From positions 186,001 to 250,000 of the forward strand of contig NZ_SDPT01000003.1 in NCBI RefSeq assembly GCF_004135605.1: 64,000 nt of DNA, written 5' to 3'. A program made the translations under genes and the position numbers. Below, piece after piece: positions 48,528 to 57,122 of the stretch. This stretch comes from Sphingomonas desiccabilis. Lineage in GTDB: Bacteria; Pseudomonadota; Alphaproteobacteria; Sphingomonadales; Sphingomonadaceae. How positions within the stretch are numbered: position 1 is the stretch's first letter; every line of letters begins with the position of its first letter. Under the pieces are notes generated by a model. It saw only the letters and a list, made by a program, of their open reading frames with translations, did no database searches and was not told where the DNA came from.

Positions 48528-49334
48528 ATGGCCAGCAAACCCGCCGCCCGTCACCAGCGCTCCGAACTGCGCGAGACGGTGCTGTTTTTCGTGAAGCTCG
48601 CGATCTTCGTGTTCGTGATCCGCAGCTTCTTCTTCTCGCCCTTCAACATCCCGTCGGGCTCGATGCTCCCGCGGCTGCTGATCGGCGACTATCTGTTCAT
48701 CACCAAGTGGAACTACGGCTATTCGCGCCACAGCCTGCCGTGGAGCCTGCCGCTGATCCCGGGCCGCATCTTCCCGAGCACGCCCGATCGTGGCGACGTG
48801 GTGGTGTTCAAGGCGCCGCCGACGGCCGAGGACAATTGGGTCAAGCGCGTGATCGGCCTGCCCGGCGACCGCGTGCAGATGCAGCACGGCCAGCTGTTCC
48901 TGAACGGAAAGCCGGTCCCGAAGCAGCGCATCGCCGACTTCGTGCTGCCGGTGTCGCCGAACTTCGGCTGCCAGTTCGAGTTCCAGGACGAGGACGCGGC
49001 CGGCAAGCCGATCTGCCGCTTTCCGCAGTTCGAGGAGACGCTCCCCAACGGCAAGCGCTATCGCGTGCTCGATCAGGCGGAGACACCGGCCGACGACACC
49101 GGCGTCTACACCGTTCCTGCGGGACATGTCTTCCTGATGGGCGACAACCGCGACGACAGCGCCGACAGCCGCTTCCCCACGATGCCCAACCAGGGCATCG
49201 GCTTCGTGCCGATGGAGAATCTGGAGGGCAAGGCGGTGGTCAACTTCTGGTCGACCGACGGCAGCGCGCAATGGCTGCTGCCCTGGACCTGGGTCAGCGC
49301 CGCGCGCTTCGATCGGATCGGGGAAGGCTTCTGA
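48528..49334 (+). CDS. lepB: Signal peptidase I
   Basis: Removes Sec and Tat signal peptides. The 268-residue protein has one N-terminal membrane helix (about 16-36, VLFFVKLAIFVFVIRSFFF), the catalytic Ser45 in FNIPSGSMLP, Lys106 in NWVKRVIGLPGD, and VFLMGDNRDDSADSR (box E). The ATG at 48528 is preceded by GAGCAGG; an earlier in-frame start would add 12 poor residues. It overlaps rnc and heads the lepB-rnc-era group. Confidence 0.95.
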   Translation: MASKPAARHQRSELRETVLFFVKLAIFVFVIRSFFFSPFNIPSGSMLPRLLIGDYLFITKWNYGYSRHSLPWSLPLIPGRIFPSTPDRGDVVVFKAPPTAEDNWVKRVIGLPGDRVQMQHGQLFLNGKPVPKQRIADFVLPVSPNFGCQFEFQDEDAAGKPICRFPQFEETLPNGKRYRVLDQAETPADDTGVYTVPAGHVFLMGDNRDDSADSRFPTMPNQGIGFVPMENLEGKAVVNFWSTDGSAQWLLPWTWVSAARFDRIGEGF

Positions 49335-50002
49335 GCACGCCCCCGCTCGCCCCCTGGATCGCCGCCACCTTCGGCCGCGACGACCTGCCGCTGCCGCTGT
49401 TCGAACGGGCGGTCACGCATGGCAGCCATGCCGGCGAGAGCTACGAGCGGCTGGAGTTCCTGGGAGACCGCGTGCTCGGTCTGCTGATGGCGGAGTGGCT
49501 GTTCGAGCGGTTCCCGGACGAGCCGGAGGGCAAGCTGTCGCGGCGGATCAACGCGCTGGTGACGGGTGCCGTATGCGCCGAACTGGCGCGCGAACTGGGC
49601 ACGGTGCCGCACCTGCGGCTGGGCAAGCAGGCGCGCGACGACGGCGCGACGCAGAGCGACAACGTGCTGGGGGACGTGATGGAGGCGCTGATCGGCGCCT
49701 TCTACCTGGAGGCGGGGCTGGAGGCGACGCGCGGCTTCGTGCGCCGGATCTGGGCCGATCGCATCGAGACGCAGGTGCGGGCGCCCAAGCACCCCAAGTC
49801 CGCGCTTCAGGAATGGGCCGCCGCAAACGACCGGCGCCCCCCGGAATATACGGTGGTCGACCGCTCGGGACCCGGCCACGCGCCGCGATTCACGGTCAAG
49901 GTGTCCATCGGCAAGCTCGCCGAGGCATCCGCGCAGGGTACGTCCAAGCAGGAGGCGGAAACCGCCGCCGCCAAGGCGCTGTTGCGCCAGCTGGAGCGTT
50001 GA
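49331..50002 (+). CDS. rnc: Ribonuclease III, apparent CTG start
   Basis: Endonuclease for double-stranded RNA; processes 16S/23S precursors. The 223 residues have the catalytic segment ERLEFLGDRVLGLLM (Glu42, Asp46), DVMEALIGAFYLEAG, and the C-terminal double-strand RNA-binding domain (DFP region PKSALQEWAAANDRRPPEY, KLAEASAQGTSKQEAETAAAKALL). Homologues start about 10 residues before ATFG, and the only codon there is CTG at 49331, overlapping the lepB stop (CTGA) with GGGGAAGG just upstream. The nearest in-frame ATG upstream (49271) would add 20 unrelated residues inside lepB. Confidence 0.88.
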   Translation: MSTPPLAPWIAATFGRDDLPLPLFERAVTHGSHAGESYERLEFLGDRVLGLLMAEWLFERFPDEPEGKLSRRINALVTGAVCAELARELGTVPHLRLGKQARDDGATQSDNVLGDVMEALIGAFYLEAGLEATRGFVRRIWADRIETQVRAPKHPKSALQEWAAANDRRPPEYTVVDRSGPGHAPRFTVKVSIGKLAEASAQGTSKQEAETAAAKALLRQLER

Positions 50003-50072
50003 CACGACAGCGGCGGCTTGCACGGCCCGGCCTTGCGGCCCACAATTTCTCTCTTAGCATTTAGGCTCGCAT

Positions 50073-50975
50073 ATGAACTCCTCCACCCAACGCTGTGGCC
50101 TCGTTGCCGTGGTCGGCGCCCCCAATGCGGGCAAGTCGACGCTCGTCAACGCGATGGTCGGCCAGAAGGTCGCGATCACCAGCGCCAAGGCGCAGACCAC
50201 GCGCACCCGCCTGATGGGGATTGCCATCGGGGGCGACACGCAGCTGCTGCTGGTCGACACGCCCGGCATCTTCGATCCCCGCCGCCGCCTCGACCGCGCC
50301 ATGGTCGCCGCCGCCTGGGAAGGCGCGGAAGGTGCGGATGCTATCGCCTTCGTGGTGGATGCGAAGGGGGGGCTCGGCCCCAAGATCACCGACATCGCGG
50401 AGCGGCTCGCCCATCGCCGCGAGCCCAAGCTGCTGATCCTCAACAAGGTCGACATCGCCGACAAACCGCGCCTGCTGACGCATGCCGCGCGGCTGAACGA
50501 ACAGCTCGGCTTCGACGAGACCTTCTTCGTGAGCGCCCAGACCGGCGACGGCGTGCCGGAGCTCAAGGCGGCGCTCGCCGCGCGCATGCCGGAAGGGCCC
50601 TGGCATTTCCCGGAGGACCAGGTCTCCGACGCGACCGATCGGATGCTGGCGGCGGAGATGACCCGCGAGCAGATCTACCACCAGCTCCATGCCGAGCTGC
50701 CCTATGCGATCGCGGTCGATACCGAGCTCTACAAGGAGCGCGACGACGGCTCGGTCGAGATCCACCAGCAGATCCTGGTCGGCCGCGAGAGCCAGCGCGC
50801 GATCGTGCTGGGCAAGGGCGGGACCCGCATCAAGGAAATCGGCGCCAAGGCCCGTGCCGAGCTCCAGACGCTGATGGGCGTGCGCGTCCACCTCTACCTC
50901 CACGTCAAGGTCAAGCCCGACTGGGAGGAGGACCGCACCCTCTACCGCGACATCGGCCTCGACTGGGTGGAGTGA
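50073..50975 (+). CDS. era: GTPase Era
   Basis: Ribosome-assembly GTPase that binds the 3' end of 16S rRNA. The 300 residues have G1 GAPNAGKSTLVNAM, G2 AQTTRTRLMG, G3 VDTPGIF, G4 NKVD and a C-terminal KH domain (IVLGKGGTRIKEIGAKARAEL). The ATG at 50073 is the family start but no Shine-Dalgarno precedes it. The gap to rnc is 70 bases and holds TTGCGG-16-TAGCAT, whose predicted start site is about 5 bases before the ATG. Confidence 0.96.
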   Translation: MNSSTQRCGLVAVVGAPNAGKSTLVNAMVGQKVAITSAKAQTTRTRLMGIAIGGDTQLLLVDTPGIFDPRRRLDRAMVAAAWEGAEGADAIAFVVDAKGGLGPKITDIAERLAHRREPKLLILNKVDIADKPRLLTHAARLNEQLGFDETFFVSAQTGDGVPELKAALAARMPEGPWHFPEDQVSDATDRMLAAEMTREQIYHQLHAELPYAIAVDTELYKERDDGSVEIHQQILVGRESQRAIVLGKGGTRIKEIGAKARAELQTLMGVRVHLYLHVKVKPDWEEDRTLYRDIGLDWVE

Positions 50976-50978
50976 GGC

Positions 50979-51683
50979 TCAGCGCCCGGCGAGCACTTCC
51001 TCCACCCATTCGGGCACCAGCCGCGTCGCCGGGCCGCGGCGGCTTTTCTCGAACCAGTGGCTGCCGGACGAGGGCTCGAGGTTGAGCTCCAGGGTGGCGG
51101 CGCCGAAGTGCGCGGCCATCTGGACGAAGCCGGCGGCGGGATAGACCGCGCCGGAGGTGCCGATCGAGACGAACAGGTCGGCGTCCGCGAGCGCCGCCTC
51201 GATGCGATCCATGCCGTACGGCATCTCGCCGAAGAAGACGATGTCCGGGCGCAGCGCCGCCGCCCCGCAGCTCGGGCAATCGGTGCCCGGAGGCAGCGAG
51301 CCGGCGTGCGGCATCCGCGTGCCGCAGGCGGCGCACAGGGCAGAGCGCAACGCGCCGTGCATGTGGAGCAGCCGTTGCGCACCGGCGCGCTCGTGCAGGT
51401 CGTCGACGTTCTGGGTGACGATCAGCAGCTCGCCCGGCCATCGGGCATCGAGCCGTGCCAGCGCCTGGTGCGCGGCGTTGGGCCTCACCGTGTCGAGCGC
51501 CTCCCGCCGCATGTCGTAGAAGCGGTGGACCAGCGTCGGATCCTGCGCCAGCGCCTCCGGCGTGCAGACATCCTCGACCCGATGTCCCTCCCACAGGCCG
51601 CCGGGTCCGCGGAAGGTCGCGAGGCCGCTTTCGGCGGAAAGGCCGGCGCCGGTGAGGACGACGATGGTGCGGATGGCGTGCAT
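50979..51683 (-). CDS. cobB: Sirtuin, NAD-dependent protein deacylase
   Basis: Removes acyl groups from lysines using NAD+. The 234-residue protein has the NAD motif LTGAGLSAESGLATFRGPGGLW, the TQNVDDLHERAG catalytic segment with HMHGAL, and the zinc site CAACG...CPSCG. Convergent with era (3-base gap). Possible regulator of central metabolism enzymes; no partner acetyltransferase in the window. Confidence 0.92.
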   Translation of the reverse strand: MHAIRTIVVLTGAGLSAESGLATFRGPGGLWEGHRVEDVCTPEALAQDPTLVHRFYDMRREALDTVRPNAAHQALARLDARWPGELLIVTQNVDDLHERAGAQRLLHMHGALRSALCAACGTRMPHAGSLPPGTDCPSCGAAALRPDIVFFGEMPYGMDRIEAALADADLFVSIGTSGAVYPAAGFVQMAAHFGAATLELNLEPSSGSHWFEKSRRGPATRLVPEWVEEVLAGR

Positions 51684-51769
51684 GGGGCGATCTAGCCCCG
51701 GGACGGGACAGCCGCCAATCCACAAAGCCGCTTGAAGCGGTGGCGGCGTACGACTAGCTGCGTGCCGCA

Positions 51770-52132
51770 ATGCAACAAATGCTTGAACTAGCCCGTTCCA
51801 CCCCCGTGAGCGACACCCAAGAAGACCGCGCGAGCATCAGCGACATCCTGCGTTTCGCGATGATGCAGCGCATCTGCGTGTCGGTGGTGTACAACAACAT
51901 GGACATGCTGCTGGCGCCCCACATGCTGTGGACCAAGCATGGCGACCTGCACGTCGATGCCGTCACGGTGGAGCGTGCCGGCGGCGCGCCCAAGGTGGCG
52001 AAGCTCGGGACCTTTAAGCTCGCCGGGCTGAACGGCGTCGCGCTGACCTCGCGCCTGTTCACGCCGTTCCCCGAGTTCAATCCTGACGATCCGAAATACG
52101 CCGAAGCACCGGTCGCGCACGTCGCGGCCTGA
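51770..52132 (+). CDS. Conserved hypothetical protein
   Basis: A 120-residue soluble protein. No family assigned with confidence. The second half (APHMLWTKHGDLHVDAVTVER, then KLGTFKLAGLNGVALTSRLFTPFPEF) has the pattern of a WYL-type ligand-binding domain core, with a helical N-terminus (SISDILRFAMMQRICVSVVYNN). The ATG at 51770 is chosen; ATG at 51779 is possible. It stands alone between cobB and dapB on the plus strand. Confidence 0.6.
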   Translation: MQQMLELARSTPVSDTQEDRASISDILRFAMMQRICVSVVYNNMDMLLAPHMLWTKHGDLHVDAVTVERAGGAPKVAKLGTFKLAGLNGVALTSRLFTPFPEFNPDDPKYAEAPVAHVAA

Positions 52133-52258
52133 TCCGATTCGCCGCGGCTTCCGCTTGTCGGGGGCGGCGCCTTTCTGCCATGAGCCGCGAACCGGCCTGA
52201 GCCGGAGCCGGTGCTCCCGACGCGCGTTGGGCAGCCGGGCACAGCAAGGCGGAGCAGA

Positions 52259-52987
52259 ATGGCAAGCATCGGCATCTATGGGCGGCTCGGTCGCATGGGA
52301 CAGGCGATCGCCGCCGTCATCCCGGAACTGGGCGCGACCTTTGCCGGTGGCGCGGATGCCGGCGAGAACCCCGAGGGCATCGCCCGCAAGGCCGACGTCC
52401 TGGTGGATTTCTCCGCCGCCGTCGCCGTGGATGCCCACATCGCGGCCGCCCGCGCTACGGCGACCCCGATCCTGATCGGCACCACCGGCCTGTCGCGCGC
52501 GCAGCACGCGCTGATCGACGCGGCAGCCGAGGAGATCCCCATCCTGCAGACGGGCAACACCTCCCTGGGCGTGGCGTTGCTGTCGCGGCTGGTCCGGGAG
52601 GCGGCCGAGCGGCTCGGGCCCGACTGGGACATCGAGATCGTCGAGATGCATCACCGCATGAAGGTGGATGCGCCCTCGGGCACGGCGCTGATGCTGGGCG
52701 AGGCCGCGGCCAAGGGCATGGGCGTCGAGATGTCGGAAGTCGGCGTCGTCGGCCGCGCCGGACTGGTGGGCGCACGGGCGCAGGGCACGATCGGCTTCGC
52801 GGCGCTGCGCGGCGGGCGCGTGGTGGGCGACCACCAGGTGATCTTTGCGGGGGAGGGCGAGCGGATCGAACTGGGCCATCGCGCCGACGACCGCGCGATC
52901 TTTGCGCGCGGTGCGGTGAAGGCGGCGCAGTGGCTCGTGCAGCAGGCGCCGGGGCGCTACAGCATGGATGCGGTGCTGGGTCTTTGA
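52259..52987 (+). CDS. dapB: 4-hydroxy-tetrahydrodipicolinate reductase
   Basis: NAD(P)H-dependent step in lysine and diaminopimelate synthesis, feeding peptidoglycan. The 242 residues have the nucleotide site SIGIYGRLGRMGQAI at the N-terminus, the TTGLSRAQ loop, GNTSLGVALLSRLV, EMHHRMKVDAPSGTALMLGE and FRGGR-like GFAALRGGRVVGDH. The Gly-rich loop reads GRLGRMG where most members have G-A/C-x-GRMG, a conservative variant. The ATG at 52259 has GGAG upstream. nth follows with a 4-base overlap. Confidence 0.95.
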   Translation: MASIGIYGRLGRMGQAIAAVIPELGATFAGGADAGENPEGIARKADVLVDFSAAVAVDAHIAAARATATPILIGTTGLSRAQHALIDAAAEEIPILQTGNTSLGVALLSRLVREAAERLGPDWDIEIVEMHHRMKVDAPSGTALMLGEAAAKGMGVEMSEVGVVGRAGLVGARAQGTIGFAALRGGRVVGDHQVIFAGEGERIELGHRADDRAIFARGAVKAAQWLVQQAPGRYSMDAVLGL

Positions 52988-53649
52988 AGCGGGCGGACGT
53001 CTTCGAGTTCTGCCGGCGGCTGGCCGAGGCCAATCCGCATCCCGAGACCGAACTGGAATCGGTGAACGACTTCACCCTGCTGGTGGCGGTGGTGCTCTCG
53101 GCACAGGCGACCGACGCGGGCGTCAACAAGGCGACGCGCCGGCTGTTCGCCGAAGTCGACACGCCGGAGAAGATGGTGGCGCTCGGCGAGGCGGGGCTGA
53201 AGGAGCACATCAAGACCATCGGCCTGTTCAACACCAAGGCCAAGAACGTCATCGCGCTGTCGCAGGCGCTGATCGCCGACCACGGCGGCAAGGTTCCGGC
53301 GAGCCGCGAGGCGCTGGAGAAGCTGCCCGGCGTCGGGCGCAAGACCGCGAACGTGGTGATGAACGTCGCCTTCGGGGCCGAGACGTTCGCCGTGGACACC
53401 CATATCTTCCGCGTTGGCAACCGCACGGGCCTGGCCAAGGGCAAGACGCCGCTCGCGGTGGAACTGGTGCTCGACCGGGTGACGCCGCAGCCGTTCCGGC
53501 TGCACGCGCACCACTGGCTAATCCTGCACGGGCGGTATGTGTGCAAGGCGCGGACCCCGGAATGCTGGCGCTGCCCGGTGGTCGACCTGTGCGCCTACAA
53601 GCCCAAGACGCCGCCGCCCGCGAACCGCAAGGCCGTCGCTGCCGCCTGA
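52984..53649 (+). CDS. nth: Endonuclease III
   Basis: DNA glycosylase/AP lyase that removes oxidised pyrimidines. The 221 residues contain the helix-hairpin-helix LPGVGRKTANVVMNVAFG with catalytic Lys120, VDTHIFRVGNRTG with Asp138 and the iron-sulfur site C-x6-C-x2-C-x5-C (CKARTPECWRCPVVDLC), all canonical. The start is TTG at 52984, overlapping the dapB stop. Same operon as dapB. Confidence 0.95.
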   Translation: MKRADVFEFCRRLAEANPHPETELESVNDFTLLVAVVLSAQATDAGVNKATRRLFAEVDTPEKMVALGEAGLKEHIKTIGLFNTKAKNVIALSQALIADHGGKVPASREALEKLPGVGRKTANVVMNVAFGAETFAVDTHIFRVGNRTGLAKGKTPLAVELVLDRVTPQPFRLHAHHWLILHGRYVCKARTPECWRCPVVDLCAYKPKTPPPANRKAVAAA

Positions 53650-53713
53650 GCTTTCGGAGCCCCACTCGGCTGCCGGTCCGTGCAGACCGGCAGCCGGGGC
53701 TCTCCCAAGCTCG

Positions 53714-54586
53714 TCAGAAGCTGTAGGCCAGGCCGACCGAGCCCAGCCACTGGTCGCGGTCGCCCGCGATGCGGGTGACGGGGCTCTGGGCGAAGTCGTT
53801 GAGCATGCGGCGATAGACGACGCCGCCGAACGCCTGCAGGCCGTTGCGCAGGTCGCCCGTCAGCGACACGGCTCCGGCGCCGCCCAGCGTCCAGTTCTTC
53901 CAGCCGCCGCGCGCGTTGAAGACGGGAAGCCCGCTGTCTTCGCTCTGCTGCGGGTTGATGCCGAAGTAGCTGCGCGCGTAGCCGCGCTCGGCGCGCTCGG
54001 CCGAGACGAAGACGCTGACGATCGACTTCGTGCTGAGCGGGGTCAGATAGCTGACCGTCGGGGTGAAGATGCCGGCCGAATGTGCTCCCGTCACGCCCTT
54101 GCGATAGCTGGCGGAGAAGGAAACGCGGTCGAACTCGCTGGTGATGACGCCGGTCTTGGCGATGCCGAGATAGCCGCCGAGCTCGATCGCGGCCTTGCGC
54201 TTGCCGAGTGCCTTGATGCGATCGTCGTCGATCCCCTTGGTGCTCGCGCGGTTGAGGTTGAGCGCGGCGACCGGACCCGCCTGGAAATCGATGCCGGGAC
54301 CGAAATTGTCGGGGATCAGGTCGACGCTCAGCCGGTTGCCGGCGAGCATGAAGTTGAAGCCCGAGACGCGGCCGATCGCGGCGGGGATCGGCGAGACGCT
54401 GTAGTCGTCCGAGCCTTCATAGTCCGGAAGGATCGCGGCCCCCAGGCCGACCATCGCGAAATCGCCGCCGTCATCGGTGTTCCGGATGGCCGCGGGATCG
54501 CCGTCCTGCGCCAGCGCGGGGGCAGTGGCGAGGGCGCAGAGGGAAAGTGCCAGCGCGGCAGAGGCGGTGCGGAAGGTCGTGACCAA
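53714..54586 (-). CDS. MipA/OmpV-family outer membrane protein
   Basis: A 290-residue outer membrane beta-barrel: signal peptide to about residue 26 (LSLCALATAPALA), then alternating strands with the family motifs YSVSPIPAAIGRVSGFNFMLAG, ILPDYEGSDDY, and the C-terminal VGLAYSF with the final Phe used for barrel insertion. Members act in murein synthesis scaffolding or as osmoporin-like proteins; role here unknown. Confidence 0.88.
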   Translation of the reverse strand: MVTTFRTASAALALSLCALATAPALAQDGDPAAIRNTDDGGDFAMVGLGAAILPDYEGSDDYSVSPIPAAIGRVSGFNFMLAGNRLSVDLIPDNFGPGIDFQAGPVAALNLNRASTKGIDDDRIKALGKRKAAIELGGYLGIAKTGVITSEFDRVSFSASYRKGVTGAHSAGIFTPTVSYLTPLSTKSIVSVFVSAERAERGYARSYFGINPQQSEDSGLPVFNARGGWKNWTLGGAGAVSLTGDLRNGLQAFGGVVYRRMLNDFAQSPVTRIAGDRDQWLGSVGLAYSF

Positions 54587-54656
54587 GGACAGGTGCCTTT
54601 ATGGAATGTTGCCGCAGCGTAACGCTGTTCCCGGGCCTTGGCTCCCGCGGCTCGGC

Positions 54657-55079
54657 TCAAAACAAATATCGGATCTTCACCTGTTGCCGATCGGCATCAC
54701 CGGCGAGCGAGAACTGCGCCGCGGCGAAGCGCGGCGGCCCGAAGCCGAGCCCCGGGTTGTTGGAAAAGCCGAAGCCTTCGCGCGGGATGCCGGCAAAGGT
54801 GTCGAGCTTGCCGTTGCCGTTCTCGTCGTGGATCACCGACACCGCATAGGTGCCCGGCACAAGCCCCTGCACCCGAATCACCTGCTCGCTGGCCGGAACG
54901 GAGCGCGTGACGGCATGCGCGTCCTTGGCACAGCCGGGGAAGCTCTTGGGGTTCGCGGTCACGCATAACCGGATCATGCCCTTGGAAGACCGCAGGTGGC
55001 TGAGGGTGACTTCAAGCTCGGTGATCGGCGTGGCCCCCGTCAGCAGCAGCAGCGCCGCTGCCCCCGTGCCGAACCGCAT
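54657..55079 (-). CDS. DUF2141 domain protein, exported
   Basis: A 140-residue protein with a signal peptide (MRFGTGAAALLLLTGATP) and a DUF2141 domain: LEVTLSHLRSSKGMIRLCV, VQGLVPGTYAVSVIHDENGNGKLD and a late GFGFSNNPGLGFGPPRF. The Cys and the DENGNGKLD calcium-loop-like motif are typical. The ATG at 55106 (27 bases earlier) is an alternative; the Shine-Dalgarno is weak for both. The first 68 bases overlap the 3' end of the sterol-desaturase gene. Function unknown; often next to carotenoid or desaturase genes in sphingomonads. Confidence 0.8.
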   Translation of the reverse strand: MRFGTGAAALLLLTGATPITELEVTLSHLRSSKGMIRLCVTANPKSFPGCAKDAHAVTRSVPASEQVIRVQGLVPGTYAVSVIHDENGNGKLDTFAGIPREGFGFSNNPGLGFGPPRFAAAQFSLAGDADRQQVKIRYLF

Positions 55080-55836
55080 CGCCGCTGCGTGCGCCTGAAT
55101 GATCATTCCTCGTCTTTCCAAAGCTGCCCAGTCCGTCATCGGTCCCGCAGAGCCGATCCCAGAAGCGGAAGTACAGGCCGAAATTGCAGCCGTAGCGCTG
55201 ATGATGGCGTTGATGGTGGCTGGCCGTGATCAGCCAGCCGCCGAGTGGCCCTGCCCAGACGGCGCGGGGGAAGATCTCCCACCCCATGTGATTGGTCACG
55301 CCCATCACCGTCATCACCGTCAGTACCACTGCCAGGGCGCCGACATGGATCGGGATCAGGAACACCAGCAGTGGGATGACGAAGGCGCCGGTCAGCGCCT
55401 CGATCGGGTGGAACGCCATCGCTGCCCAGGCGGTCGGCGGGCGGCTGGCGTGGTGGACCGCATGCGCCACCCGGAACACGCGAGGGCGGTGCATCCAGCG
55501 ATGGCTCCAGTAGAACCAGGTGTCGTGCGCGAAGAGATAGAGCAGCACCGACAGCGGCAGCCACCACAGGGGGCGGTCGTGCACGTCGGTGTAGATCCGC
55601 GTCCAGCCGCGGTTCTGCCAGCCCCAGGCGACGATGCCGGCGGGGATGCCGTAGATGGCGGCCGAGATCAGGCTCCAGCGGATCTCCTTGGCGATCTGCC
55701 GGTCGAGTCCCCGATAGAGGCCGGGCTGGCGCAGCCGGGTCGCGAACGCGAAGCCGCCGGACGCCAGCAGATAGCGCACGCCGACGATCGCGGTCATCGC
55801 GAGCGCGGACAGCAGGATGGCGAGGGCGATCGACAT
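55012..55836 (-). CDS. Sterol desaturase/fatty acid hydroxylase superfamily protein
   Basis: A 274-residue membrane di-iron oxygenase. Four or more hydrophobic segments surround His boxes HDTWFYWSHRWMH, HAVHHAS, FHPIEAL, NHMGWEI and SHHQRHHQRYGCNFG, so the diiron ligands look complete. The family includes C5-sterol desaturases and carotenoid ring hydroxylases. Divergent from crtY by 104 bases, which makes a carotenoid-modifying role (for example a beta-ring hydroxylase) likely but unproven. The last 40 residues after FWDRLCGTDDG are off-pattern and overlap the next gene. The ATG at 55836 is chosen; a longer start at 55911 is possible. Confidence 0.82.
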   Translation of the reverse strand: MSIALAILLSALAMTAIVGVRYLLASGGFAFATRLRQPGLYRGLDRQIAKEIRWSLISAAIYGIPAGIVAWGWQNRGWTRIYTDVHDRPLWWLPLSVLLYLFAHDTWFYWSHRWMHRPRVFRVAHAVHHASRPPTAWAAMAFHPIEALTGAFVIPLLVFLIPIHVGALAVVLTVMTVMGVTNHMGWEIFPRAVWAGPLGGWLITASHHQRHHQRYGCNFGLYFRFWDRLCGTDDGLGSFGKTRNDHSGARSGDAVRHGGSGAAAADGGHADHRA

Positions 55837-55940
55837 GGGCGGGCTGTAGCGGTTCCGGCGTCCCGGCGCCATGGCGCGCGCAGTCCGATCGGGTGCCGCG
55901 CGCCCTTTCACCGCGCCGGAAGCTCGGCTAGGCGAAGGGC

Positions 55941-57122
55941 ATGCCGACCCATCATCACTGCGACCTGGCGATCCTGGGCGGGGGACTCGCCGGCGGGCTG
56001 ATCGCGCTGGCGCTGGCCGAGCGCCGGCCGGAGCTGTCGCTGCAGCTGGTGGAGGCGGGCGAACGGTTCGGCGGCAACCACCTCTGGTCGTTCTTCGACA
56101 GCGACGTCGCGGCAGGGGATCGCTGGATCCTGGAGCCGGTCGTGGGGCACCGCTGGCAGGGCTATGACGTCGCCTTCCCCGGCCACGCCCGCACGCTCGA
56201 CGCCGCCTACAACAGCGTGGAGTCGGAGCGGCTGGACGCGGTGCTGCGGGCGGCTCTGCCGGCAGAGGCGCTGCTCACCGGCCGGCGCGTGCTGGAGGCG
56301 AGTGCGACGGGCGTCGTGCTGGACGACGGCGCGCGGATCGAGGCGGGGGCGGTGATCGACTGCCGCGGACCCGGCGACCTGTCGCTCCTGAAATGCGGGT
56401 GGCAGAAGTTCGTCGGGCAGGAGCTGGTGCTGGAACGGCCGCACGGGCACACCCGCCCGACCGTCATGGACGCGCGCGTCGAACAGCTGGACGGCTATCG
56501 CTTCGTCTACTGCCTGCCGCTCGCCCCCGACCGGATGTTCGTCGAGGACACCTATTACAGCGACGGGCCCGAGATCGACGCGGCGGTGCTGCGCGAGCGG
56601 ATCCGTGCCTATGCCGAGGGGCAAGGCTGGCGCATCGCCGAGGTGGCGCGCGAGGAGCGCGGCGTGCTGCCGGTCGCGTTCGGGGGTGACTTCGACAGCT
56701 ATTGGAGCTCCACCCCGCCGGTCGCCAAGGCGGGGATGCGGGCCGGGCTGTTCCACCCGCTGACCGGCTATTCGCTGCCCGACGCGGTGCGCATGGCGTC
56801 TGCCGTGGCGGCGGCGCCCGATCTCTCCGCCGCGGCCCTGGCCGAGTTGACGCACGGCCTTGCGCGCACGACATGGGGCGAGCGGGGATTCTACCGCATG
56901 CTTACCGCGATGTTGTTTCGGGCAGCGAAGCCGGAGGCGCGCTATCGCGTGCTGGAACGCTTCTATCGGCTGGACGCGGGGCTGATCGGCCGCTTCTATG
57001 CCGGTCGGTCGAACTGGACGGACAAGGCACGTGTGCTCGCCGGCAAGCCGCCGGTCCCGGTGGCACGCGCGATACGGGCGATTTGGGACATGCAGGCTGG
57101 CGGCCGGGAGAAACGGACTTGA
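55941..57122 (+). CDS. crtY: Lycopene beta-cyclase
   Basis: Cyclises lycopene to beta-carotene. The 393 residues have the FAD dinucleotide-binding fold (DLAILGGGLAGGLIALALAE), the family motif LWSFFDSDV, FDYVVIDCRGPG-like VIDCRGPGDLS, the product-site segment WQKFVGQELVLERPHG and the late GAFHPLTGYSLPDAVRMA-like region. First gene of the carotenoid operon; its stop overlaps crtI. The ATG at 55941 is the clear start. Confidence 0.95.
   Translation: MPTHHHCDLAILGGGLAGGLIALALAERRPELSLQLVEAGERFGGNHLWSFFDSDVAAGDRWILEPVVGHRWQGYDVAFPGHARTLDAAYNSVESERLDAVLRAALPAEALLTGRRVLEASATGVVLDDGARIEAGAVIDCRGPGDLSLLKCGWQKFVGQELVLERPHGHTRPTVMDARVEQLDGYRFVYCLPLAPDRMFVEDTYYSDGPEIDAAVLRERIRAYAEGQGWRIAEVAREERGVLPVAFGGDFDSYWSSTPPVAKAGMRAGLFHPLTGYSLPDAVRMASAVAAAPDLSAAALAELTHGLARTTWGERGFYRMLTAMLFRAAKPEARYRVLERFYRLDAGLIGRFYAGRSNWTDKARVLAGKPPVPVARAIRAIWDMQAGGREKRT

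Noticed and set aside
49998..50028. TTGACA at 49999 as an era -35 box
   Set aside because: No -10 element at the right distance; the downstream TTGCGG/TAGCAT pair fits better.
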